Source of the DNA: an uncultured Bacteroidales bacterium
GTDB lineage: Bacteria > Bacteroidota > Bacteroidia > Bacteroidales > UBA932
DNA: 11,258 nucleotides
NCBI GenBank assembly: GCA_900317065.1
Contig: ONFK01000029.1
Location: forward strand, 1 to 11,258
Direction: 5' to 3'
Position 1 is the stretch's first letter, and each line of letters starts with the position of its first letter. A program made the position numbers and the translations under genes. Under the pieces are notes generated by a model. The model was given only the letters and a program-made list of their open reading frames with translations. It was not told the origin of the DNA and did no database searches. Positions 1-6,660 of this stretch are shown piece by piece.

Positions 1-2930
1 CCCAGGCCTGTGATCATCTCCGGCAGTACGGGCGAGAGAAGCGCGAGCTTGAGCCCTTTGGCAGTGGCTTTCAGGTCGATTTCCTTGTTGGAAAGCCCGT
101 AACTGCCCCTGATGTTCAGTGCGTCGGTTCCTTCGACGTTGTCGCGGATGAATGCGCTGACTTTGTCCGCTCCCTTGTCCCACGCGAGAGCCATCCTGAG
201 CGAGCCTGCATCTTCCCCGGCAACCGCGAGGGAATCGCAGGCAAGGTTGAGCAGTCCGGTGACATTCCCCTTCAGCGGCGATGAGAGTAGGGCGTGGCCT
301 GATGTCAGACCTTTGATGCCGTAGTCCTTCCTGCTGAAATGATTGATTATGTCGAGGTCGACCCCGTTGATGGCGAGGGCGAGCGTGTCCGTCTTGGACG
401 TGGAGACTCCTCCGTTGATGCTGATGGACTGACTGCCGTTGTAAATCAGGAAATTGTCGAAACGTGCCTCGCCGGAACGGTAGCGTATGTCGGACTCGGC
501 GAGATCCCATTGCGAATCCTCGAACTTGACATAGGAGGACATGGGTTTGGCGTGCACGATGAGGGTGTCGGAAGCATCGCGCTCGATGCTGCCGCCCAGA
601 TAGATCTCTCCCATATTGTCGATGCCGACGATGTTGTCGTAATGGAAACTGAGGAAGAAATCGTTTTTCTGCGCAAAGGCGGTAAATGCGCTGTTGGTGA
701 AGCCGATCTGCCCCATCTTCAGTTCTTCGGTGAGCAGGGTGGCGTTAGCGCTTCCTCCAAGATTGTCGACCGTGATGTCCAGCCCCTTGAGGTAGTTGGT
801 CATATAGGCCAGCCGGGGAGAGCGCACCGTCCCGTTGAGGCGCCCCGAGTTCATGCGCAGGTCGATGCGGGTGGAGTCGGCGATATAGACGCCGGGCTTG
901 ATGAAAGACAGCAGGTCGCGGCTGTCGTGGAAATTTATGCTGATGTCGTAGTCGGCATCGGCATAGCCCTTGTCTTCGTTTTTCCTGCTGTACAATGCCG
1001 GGAGTTCGCGCCTGGTGGTCACCGTCTGGATGTCGTTGAGGAAGTCCAGTATGTTCCTGTTGCCTACATATCCGGCGTCCAGGAAGCTGGACCTGATCTG
1101 CGCGCGGCTTATGCCGCCGTTGGAATGGGAACCCGCGTAGATGTCGCCTATGTACTTGACTCCCAGGTCGTTCTCAAGTGTGAGGTCGTAGATGTTGAAA
1201 TCGCCCAGAAGGTCTCCGCTGGGTATTTTCATCAGATTGGCATTCAGCTCGGCGGACACCTTCGAAGCGCCTCCGCGGGTGTCGAGCCTGAGGGCTTCCA
1301 GATCGGCATAGCCTACATTTGCGGAGAACTTGTACAGCGCGTTGTTGGTTTTGGGAGAAAGATTGAATATGCCCTGGAAGATGAAGTTGAGGTTGGGGTC
1401 GGCACAGATGATCTTGCCGTCGAAGGCATTGTCGGAATAAGTGCCGGCCGCCGCGATGCCGGTGTAGTCGTATCCGAGCACTCCCAGGCGGTCCACCATC
1501 AGGGAATCCACCCTTACGAAAGTATTGCCGTTGTCGAGGACTGCCTTGAACCCGGTGTTCGCGGTCACCTTGCCGATGAAGTCCTGGTTGATGATGCTTC
1601 CGACGCCAAGATTCCTGGTGGCGACCTTGCCGCTGATTTCGGTTCCGCGGCTGCCGTCGAGCAGGTTCTTTATTCCGAGGTCGGCGTTGGCGGACCCGTC
1701 GCGTGTGCCGAGCCTGCCTTTGGCCGTGAGATCGTTGAGCGTGCCCTTTGCCCTTCCGCTGAAGTTGAGGGCCTGACCACGTGCAAACTGCCTGATCCTG
1801 ATATCATTCCCGCTCAGCCTGCCTGCGAACTGTTCCGCGCCGGCCGTGGTGAAGTCCAGGCGCTTGATCACGGCGTCCAGCATCATTTCATCCGTGACGG
1901 TTATACCGGTGATGCGGCAGTTCGCATCTCCCTTGACTCCTCCGTACAGGTCGGTAAACTTCAACTTCTTGATGTTCAGGTCGCTGACATAGCCTTCCGC
2001 TTCCGCCTCGTCTATCCGGACCAGGAAATCCATTCCGTCCAGGCGGCCTTTCCCGAACTGGGAAATGGTTTTGGAGGACACCACGCTGCCTTCCGCTACC
2101 TTGAGCCGCATCCTTATTTCCCTGCAGTAATGCCTGTAAGCCTCGGGAGTCGTCTTGGTTATGGAGTACAGCGGAGCGTGCAGGTCGGTGAGACTGTCCC
2201 TGATGACTATGTCGCGAAGCGTCACCACGCCGTTGCTGACTTTCATCCTGGTGCTGACAGTGACGTCCGCCCCCGTCTTCTCGGAAATCGCGGCGTTCTC
2301 CAGCACGGCGCTGACCGTCCCGCCCCTGATGCTCAGGTTGCGGGCGCTGAGAGTGCTGCTGCGGGCGTCGCTATTCTCGTAGTTGATGGCTGTGGGAGCA
2401 TACTGCTTTGGAGGACGCTGGAAATCGGACATCCGGAAACGTATGTCTTCGCCGGTAATCCTCCCGACCGAAATCGGAGGAACGGAAGAGGTGGAATCGC
2501 TGTCGCCAAGCCCGAGAACGCGGGAGAAGTTCATCCCGTCTTTGGCATATGGCTCCATGGCAAGGAAGGCGCTCGCACCCCTAATGTCGACCCTGCCGAG
2601 ATGTATTCCCTGCCCTTTGACGAGCATCTTCGCAGACACCGTGGCGCTGATTTCGCTTGCGTACAGAAGGGTGTCGCAGGTGGCATACCCGGTATTGTAC
2701 CTGTCGGCCGTATAAGGGTCGTCGTCCAGGATCAGGACGTCCTTGAGGGCGATTGTGCCGGGGGCCTGCAGGTTGACGGAAGAGAACTCAATGCGGCCTC
2801 CCAGTTTGTCGGAATAAGAAGAAATCAGTTTGCGCACCAGCCTGTCCTGGACTTCGGGGGATTGCACGGCTACCACTGCCGTTGCCAGCAACAGTACTAT
2901 GAATCCGAAGATCCTGACGGCTATGTCATT
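1..2930 (-). CDS. tamB: TamB/AsmA-like translocation and assembly module protein, N-terminal two thirds (partial, runs off left edge)
   Basis: Large envelope protein of the TamB/AsmA-like superfamily. In proteobacteria TamB spans the periplasm from an inner-membrane anchor and helps outer-membrane biogenesis or lipid transport; the exact role in Bacteroidota is inferred. The reading frame is open on the minus strand from about 2984 to the left edge (about 975 codons here). It starts with a short basic stretch (KRNND) and one hydrophobic anchor (IFGFIVLLLATAVVAV), followed by SPEVQDRLVRKLI, which matches the usual post-anchor segment. The rest is low-cysteine, beta-rich repetitive sequence (many D/N/G turns, patterns such as GRLNGTVRSPRL), typical of AsmA-like repeats. 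The C-terminal TamB domain would lie beyond the window. Placement divergent to tsaD is typical of Bacteroidales. Oddity: there is no ATG, GTG or TTG in frame upstream of the anchor. The 2930 boundary is nominal. Confidence 0.85.
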
Positions 2931-2965
2931 GTTCCTTTTCGTGTGCGCGCAATTATTGTAATCTA

Positions 2966-2973
2966 CAAAAATA
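2966..2973 (-). promoter_or_regulatory. Putative -7 box of the tamB-like gene
   Basis: TATTTTTG on the minus strand is an exact match to the Bacteroidota -7 consensus TAnnTTTG. It predicts transcription starting near 2959-2962, about 30 bases before the start of the conserved protein sequence. No clear -33 TTTG is seen at the expected spacing, so this rests on the -7 match and its position. Confidence 0.5.
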
Positions 2974-2985
2974 AGAAATAATGCT

Positions 2986-2993
2986 TAAATTTG
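2986..2993 (+). promoter_or_regulatory. Putative -7 box of tsaD
   Basis: TAAATTTG matches TAnnTTTG exactly. The predicted start of transcription, near 2997-3000, leaves a short leader of about 13-16 bases before the tsaD ATG at 3013. The box lies 12 bp from the oppositely oriented tamB box, so the two promoters overlap. No good -33 element is visible. Confidence 0.5.
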
Positions 2994-3012
2994 CATCCGT
3001 AAAAGCTTTGAA

Positions 3013-4032
3013 ATGGACATAATTTTAGGAATAGAGTCTTCTTGCGACGATACTTCTGCGGCCGTCATTTCGGATGGATGGCTGCTTTCCAATGTTATAG
3101 CGAGTCAAGATGTGCACAGGGCATACGGCGGAGTCGTGCCTGAACTTGCCTCCAGGGCACACGAACAGAATATTGTCCCCGTTGTAAGCGAGGCCATCTC
3201 CCGTGCCGGAATCAAGCCTTCCGACCTCACGGCCATAGCCTTCACGCGCGGCCCCGGACTGCTGGGCTCGCTGCTCGTGGGCACATCTTTCGCAAAGGCG
3301 TTCGGGCTTGCGCTGAACATCCCGATAGTGGAGGTGAATCACCTCCAAGGGCATATTCTCGCGGGCTTTGTCAAGCAGAAAGACAAGCCTGTCGTCCAGC
3401 CCTCATTCCCTTATCTCTGCCTTCTGGTGTCCGGCGGAAACTCCCAGATAGTGAAAGTTAATTCGCCGCTCGATTTCGAGATACTCGGCCAGACCATAGA
3501 CGACGCCGTCGGGGAAGCCTTCGACAAATGTTCCAAGATGATGGGGCTGGGCTATCCCGGAGGGCCTGTGATAGACCGGCTTGCGAAGCTGGGCGATCCG
3601 CAGAGATTCAAGTTCGCAAAACCCCACGTGCCAGGGCTGGACTACAGTTTCAGCGGCATAAAGACTTCGCTCCTGTACTTCGTACGCGACGAAATGGCCA
3701 AGGACCCGGAATTCATGGAGAAGAACAAGGAAGATATCTGCGCATCTTTCCAGAAAACGTTGATCGATATCCTTATGGACAAACTCGTGAAGGCCGCCAA
3801 ACTTACCGGCATCCGGGAAATCACCATCGGCGGGGGCGTCTCTGCCAACAGCGGTCTCCGCGAGCGGATAACGGCAGAGGGGAAGAAGCGCGGCTGGAAT
3901 ACCTATCTGCCCGAGTTCAAGTTCACTACCGACAATGCAGCCATGATCGCGATAGCCGGATACTATCACTATCTGGCGGGGGAGCGCTCGACTATGGACG
4001 TGGCTCCCGTGTCGAGGATAGCAGATTTTTAG
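3013..4032 (+). CDS. tsaD: tRNA N6-adenosine threonylcarbamoyltransferase TsaD
   Basis: Catalytic subunit that transfers the threonylcarbamoyl group from TC-AMP to A37 of ANN-decoding tRNAs (t6A), acting in the cytoplasm with TsaB and TsaE, which are not in this window. The 339-residue product is the usual family length (ASKHA/Kae1 fold). Visible hallmarks: N-terminal phosphate-loop region ILGIESSCDDTSAAVI (4-19), RGPGLLGSLLVG (79-90), metal-binding H110 and H114 in VNHLQGHILAG, SGGNSQIV (140-147), GEAFDKCSKMMGLGYPGGP (167-185), GGGVSANSGLR (273-283) and the third metal ligand D307 in TTDNAAMIA. The ATG at 3013 is right for the conserved N-terminus. The gene is divergent from the tamB-like gene, and its last 41 bp overlap the end of the convergent flavoprotein gene. 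All key residues are present, so it should be functional. Confidence 0.98.
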   Translation: MDIILGIESSCDDTSAAVISDGWLLSNVIASQDVHRAYGGVVPELASRAHEQNIVPVVSEAISRAGIKPSDLTAIAFTRGPGLLGSLLVGTSFAKAFGLALNIPIVEVNHLQGHILAGFVKQKDKPVVQPSFPYLCLLVSGGNSQIVKVNSPLDFEILGQTIDDAVGEAFDKCSKMMGLGYPGGPVIDRLAKLGDPQRFKFAKPHVPGLDYSFSGIKTSLLYFVRDEMAKDPEFMEKNKEDICASFQKTLIDILMDKLVKAAKLTGIREITIGGGVSANSGLRERITAEGKKRGWNTYLPEFKFTTDNAAMIAIAGYYHYLAGERSTMDVAPVSRIADF

Positions 4033-5389
4033 CGGCACTCTGCCCGGCCAGCAGGCCGGTGGCGAAGGCCGTATGAAGATTGTATCCTCCGGTATCCGAA
4101 TCAATATCGAGGACTTCTCCGCAGAAGTGCAGTCCCGGCACAAGGCGGGATTCGAGCGTCTTGGCGACGACTTCGTCGGTATCGACGCCCCCGGCGGTGA
4201 CTACCGCCCTCTCATATCCTACATATCCCTCTATGTCGAACACCCATTCCTTGAGGCACTTGGCTATGGTGGGGAGATTGATCCAGACCTTGGTGTCGGT
4301 CCGGCCCTTGCGCTCCAGGGTGATGATTCCCGGATTGCATGCGATGAATGCCGGAATCAGATCCCAGGGCATGAGCTTGCCCAGGAGTATCCTGCATTTC
4401 TCCTTCTCGCGTACTCCGCGGCTGCGGGGATCCTTGTCGATCATCATCCACAGTTCTTTTATGCGGGCGGTCAGTTCAGTCAGTCCGACGCCGGATTTAA
4501 GGTCGATCGCCAGTTTGACGCGGGAGCCGTTTATCAATGCCTTGACCGCCTTCCTGCTGACCTGGAACCCTATCGGACCTTCGATTCCGCCGTCTGTGAA
4601 ATCGATGTCGCCGAACTCGCTGTCGGCCACCGTGCCTTCGATTATCAGTTGCACGCCGGCATTCTTGAGTTGCACCCCCTTCAGCTTCTCGCCAAGCTCG
4701 GAGAGGGGAGTGGCGCGGTCGATGTGCTTGTCCCCTTCCGAGACTTTATAGCCTTTGGGGACGAGCGCGGTGAGAGAAGGAAACAGGGGAGTGATGCTGT
4801 GTCCTGCTTCCTTTGCAAAGCGGTAGCCGTCCCCGGTGGAACCTGTATTCGGATAGGAAAGCCCTCCGGTGGCGACGATCAGTTTGCTGCAGGTGAAGAC
4901 GCTCCCGTCCGCGGTCGACAGACTGAAATTGGTTTCCTTCCCCTGCCCGGCCGTTTCGCAACGGCACGAGACGACTTCGGCCTCGCTCTGGATCTTTACC
5001 CCTGCACCGTGGCAGACCCGGACAAGAGTGTCGATGACGTCGGTGGAATGGTAGGAGGCGGGGAAAGCCCTGTCGCCGCGTTCTACGACCGCAGGCATCC
5101 CGGAAGATTCGAAGAACTCCACGAGCCTGGCGGGTGTCAGGTTGTAAAAAGCGGGCTTGACGAAGTTGGATTTGCTGCGGATATGGGCACTGAACTCGTT
5201 CCAGTCCTTGACATTCGTGAAATTGCAGCGTCCCTTGCCGGTAATCATGATCTTACGGCCCGGACGCGGCATTTTCTCGAGAAGCAGTACCGATGCGTCG
5301 CTGCCGCCGGCAACCAGAACGGACGCCGCTCCATACGCCGCCATCAGACCGGCGGCACCCCCTCCTATTATGATGATGTCAGATTTCAT
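3992..5389 (-). CDS. HI0933-family NAD(P)/FAD-dependent oxidoreductase (BaiN/RdsA-like flavoprotein)
   Basis: Soluble two-dinucleotide-binding flavoprotein of the HI0933-like family; substrates are unknown for most members, so no reaction is assigned. The 465-residue product begins with a Rossmann FAD site, IIIIGGGAAGLMAAYGA (5-21), then LLLEKMPRPGRKIMITGKGRCNFTN (35-59; family signature GKGRCN). Further family marks are ATGGLSYPNTGSTGDGY (173-189), PLFPSLTALVP (201-211) and the C-terminal FAD-contact block ending in FCGEVLDIDSDTGGYNLHTAFATG (422-445). The start is placed at the ATG at 5389. The frame is open 20 codons further upstream to an ATG at 5449, but those codons are the SRP RNA gene, and the Rossmann motif starts right after residue 1 here. 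There is no room for its own leader, so expression probably comes from read-through of ffs or cdd or from a hidden promoter. The loop between the first helix and VLLLEK looks several residues longer than usual. Confidence 0.92.
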   Translation of the reverse strand: MKSDIIIIGGGAAGLMAAYGAASVLVAGGSDASVLLLEKMPRPGRKIMITGKGRCNFTNVKDWNEFSAHIRSKSNFVKPAFYNLTPARLVEFFESSGMPAVVERGDRAFPASYHSTDVIDTLVRVCHGAGVKIQSEAEVVSCRCETAGQGKETNFSLSTADGSVFTCSKLIVATGGLSYPNTGSTGDGYRFAKEAGHSITPLFPSLTALVPKGYKVSEGDKHIDRATPLSELGEKLKGVQLKNAGVQLIIEGTVADSEFGDIDFTDGGIEGPIGFQVSRKAVKALINGSRVKLAIDLKSGVGLTELTARIKELWMMIDKDPRSRGVREKEKCRILLGKLMPWDLIPAFIACNPGIITLERKGRTDTKVWINLPTIAKCLKEWVFDIEGYVGYERAVVTAGGVDTDEVVAKTLESRLVPGLHFCGEVLDIDSDTGGYNLHTAFATGLLAGQSAAKNLLSSTREPRP

Positions 5390-5394
5390 ATACG

Positions 5395-5400
5395 AAAAAA
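5395..5400 (-). terminator. U-run at the end of the SRP RNA gene
   Basis: Six consecutive T on the minus strand follow directly after the closing 3' arm (CTTTCCC) of the SRP RNA terminal helix. The closed RNA rod plus U-run could act as an intrinsic terminator or mark the processed 3' end. The downstream flavoprotein ATG is only 5 bases further on, so termination must be incomplete or that gene needs another promoter. Confidence 0.55.
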
Positions 5401-5497
5401 GGGAAAGCTTAGCACATCGCACCGCTACGACCTCTGACCCTTGCTGCATTCCTGCCCTGGGGGAGTTGGGAGGGAGCTGGTCGTGTACGACTTTCCC
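5401..5497 (-). ncRNA. ffs: Signal recognition particle RNA, bacterial small type (4.5S RNA)
   Basis: RNA component of the signal recognition particle; binds Ffh and targets nascent membrane proteins to FtsY. The 97-nt candidate has the domain IV core: AGG, then GCA-GGAA-TGC (a GGAA tetraloop at 5449-5452 on a 3-bp stem), then AGCAAGGG, equivalent to the Ffh-binding loop of E. coli 4.5S RNA. Pairing outside the core supports a rod: GGGAAAG (RNA positions 1-7) with CTTTCCC (91-97), ACGACC (14-19) with GGTCGT (66-71), and CCC with GGG around the core. A TATATTTG -7 box ends 5 bases before the predicted 5' end, and six T follow the 3' end, so both ends fit. It lies 24 bp beyond the cdd stop on the same strand. 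No covariance search was run. Confidence 0.93.
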
Positions 5498-5502
5498 GTC
5501 GG

Positions 5503-5536
5503 CAAATATAAGAAAACTTTCTTAAATACTGTCAAA
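5503..5536 (-). promoter_or_regulatory. Promoter of ffs (-33 TTTG and -7 TATATTTG)
   Basis: On the minus strand TTTG (5536-5533) and TATATTTG (5510-5503) are separated by 22 bases and match the Bacteroidota -33/-7 pattern, with spacing slightly longer than usual. The predicted start agrees with the 5' arm of the SRP RNA at 5497. The -33 element lies within the last codons of cdd. Confidence 0.7.
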
Positions 5537-5995
5537 GATAAGCGGCAGAATGTCATCTACCCGGTCGAACTTCCATATGTGCCTGCTTCCGATCATTATC
5601 ACGGACATCGGCCGGCCGCTCTTCATCTGATATTGAGCCATTACCTGGCGGCAAGCACCACATGGAGTGGCGGGAGACTCTTCCAGCTGCCCTCCCTGGC
5701 CTCCTGCAATGGCTATCGACAACATGGCTTCGTCCGGGTAATTGGCTCCGGCCCAGAACATTGCGGTGCGCTCGGCGCAGAGCCCGGAGGGATAGGCGTT
5801 GTTCTCCTGGTTCGCACCTTTTACTATCAATCCGTTGCTCAGGCGCAAGGCCGCGCCGACGTTGAATTTCGAATAGGGGGCATACGAGCCTTTCATAGCC
5901 TCGACGGCTGCGTGTGCAAGTTCGCGGTCCTCCTCCGGAAGTTCTTCAATCGTGGAATACTCGCGAAACCTGATATTGATTTCTTTTTCGGTCAT
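5522..5995 (-). CDS. cdd: Cytidine deaminase
   Basis: Zinc-dependent hydrolytic deamination of cytidine and deoxycytidine to uridine and deoxyuridine, in cytoplasmic pyrimidine salvage. The 157-residue product is of the homotetrameric-type length. It contains YAPYSKFNVGAAL (38-50), substrate-binding NQENNAYPSGLCAERTA (62-78) with zinc ligand C73 and catalytic E75, and PCGACRQ (111-117) with zinc ligands C112 and C115. All catalytic residues are present. The ATG at 5995 is preceded by an exact TATCTTTG box about 19 bases upstream, which supports this start. It is divergent from gmhA. Its 3' end carries the -33 element of the ffs promoter, and ffs and the flavoprotein follow on the same strand. 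Confidence 0.97.
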   Translation of the reverse strand: MTEKEINIRFREYSTIEELPEEDRELAHAAVEAMKGSYAPYSKFNVGAALRLSNGLIVKGANQENNAYPSGLCAERTAMFWAGANYPDEAMLSIAIAGGQGGQLEESPATPCGACRQVMAQYQMKSGRPMSVIMIGSRHIWKFDRVDDILPLIFDSI

Positions 5996-6014
5996 AAATC
6001 AGTGTTACAGTCCT

Positions 6015-6022
6015 CAAAGATA
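6015..6022 (-). promoter_or_regulatory. Putative -7 box of cdd
   Basis: TATCTTTG on the minus strand is an exact TAnnTTTG match. Transcription would begin near 6008-6011, giving a leader of about 13-16 bases before the cdd ATG at 5995. No clear -33 element is seen. Confidence 0.55.
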
Positions 6023-6044
6023 CGAATTTTGTAGAATTTTCGTA
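6021..6044. repeat. Short inverted repeat between the cdd and gmhA promoters
   Basis: TACGAA (6021-6026) and TTCGTA (6039-6044) form 6-bp arms around a 12-base AT-rich spacer. The repeat touches the cdd -7 box on one side and the putative gmhA -7 box on the other. It could be an operator for a dimeric regulator, but arms this short can arise by chance in an AT-rich spacer. Confidence 0.3.
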
Positions 6045-6050
6045 TATTTA
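6043..6050 (+). promoter_or_regulatory. Weak candidate -7 box of gmhA
   Basis: TATATTTA differs from TAnnTTTG only in the last base. The predicted start near 6054-6057 would leave a leader of about 17-20 bases before the gmhA ATG. No convincing -33 element is present, so support is weak beyond position. Confidence 0.35.
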
Positions 6051-6073
6051 TTGTCCTTAAACCACTCACGCCG

Positions 6074-6649
6074 ATGAGAGAACTGATACAATACGACCTT
6101 CAGGAGGCGAAAGACGAGCTCGAGCGCTTTCTTTCCGAGCCTTCGACCACAGACTCGATAGAGGCCGCCGCGCGCATCTGCACCGAAGCCCTTGCCGCCG
6201 GCTGCAAGATAATCAGCTGCGGCAACGGCGGATCGCTGTGCGACGCCACCCATTTTGCAGAGGAGCTTACCGGGCGCTACCGCGCCGGCCGGAGGAGTCT
6301 GCCGGCGATAGCCATCAACGATCCGGCATATCTTACCTGCACATCGAACGATTTTTCCTACGAAAAGGCGTTCTCCCGTTATGTGGAAGGTGTGGGATGC
6401 AAGGGGGATGTGCTGTTGGCCATCAGCACCGGAGGCACTTCCGCGAACGTGCTCGGGGCTGCGGCTGCCGCCAGGGAGAAGGGAATGAAAGTGATAGCCC
6501 TGACCGGGCCTTCCGGAAATCCCCTCGAGAAGATGTCCGATGCCGCCGTCTGCGCTCCCGCCGCCCCCCATTCCGACCGTATCCAGGAAATACATATTAA
6601 AGTCATTCATATACTCATCCACGCCATCGAGGCAGGGATGGGATTTTAA
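6074..6649 (+). CDS. gmhA: Sedoheptulose 7-phosphate isomerase (phosphoheptose isomerase) GmhA
   Basis: Converts sedoheptulose 7-phosphate to D-glycero-D-manno-heptose 7-phosphate, the first step toward ADP- or GDP-heptose for LPS core or surface glycans; cytoplasmic. The 191-residue product is full length for this SIS-domain family. Visible marks: CGNGGSLCDATHFAEELTGRY (49-69) with metal ligands H60 and E64, SNDFSYEKAFSRYVE (91-105), AISTGGTSANVL (116-127; phosphate-binding Ser/Thr loop), LTGPSGNPLEKMSD (143-156) and RIQEIHIKVIHILIH (169-183) with Q171 and H179 matching the remaining metal ligands of E. coli GmhA. This pattern separates it from general SIS sugar isomerases and from DiaA. An FHS-type transporter follows after 11 bp, so the two are probably cotranscribed. 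Later heptose pathway genes (hldE, gmhB) are not in the window. Confidence 0.95.
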   Translation: MRELIQYDLQEAKDELERFLSEPSTTDSIEAAARICTEALAAGCKIISCGNGGSLCDATHFAEELTGRYRAGRRSLPAIAINDPAYLTCTSNDFSYEKAFSRYVEGVGCKGDVLLAISTGGTSANVLGAAAAAREKGMKVIALTGPSGNPLEKMSDAAVCAPAAPHSDRIQEIHIKVIHILIHAIEAGMGF

Positions 6650-6660
6650 AACTGTATCCT

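Noticed and set aside
339..2981. 880-codon open frame on the plus strand
   Set aside because: It is exactly in register with, and antisense to, the TamB-like gene's codons. It stays open because that gene hardly uses TTA, CTA or TCA, the complements of stop codons. The minus-strand translation has a membrane anchor and AsmA-like repeats; the plus-strand one has no recognisable domain.
3403..4143. 246-codon minus-strand open frame
   Set aside because: In-register antisense shadow of tsaD, whose catalytic motifs are intact.
4073..5437. 454-codon plus-strand open frame
   Set aside because: In-register antisense shadow of the HI0933-family flavoprotein, which carries clear FAD motifs; its end also crosses the SRP RNA gene.
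6014..6622. 202-codon minus-strand open frame
   Set aside because: Lies opposite gmhA, which has all its metal ligands; Gly/Ala-rich translation without family features.
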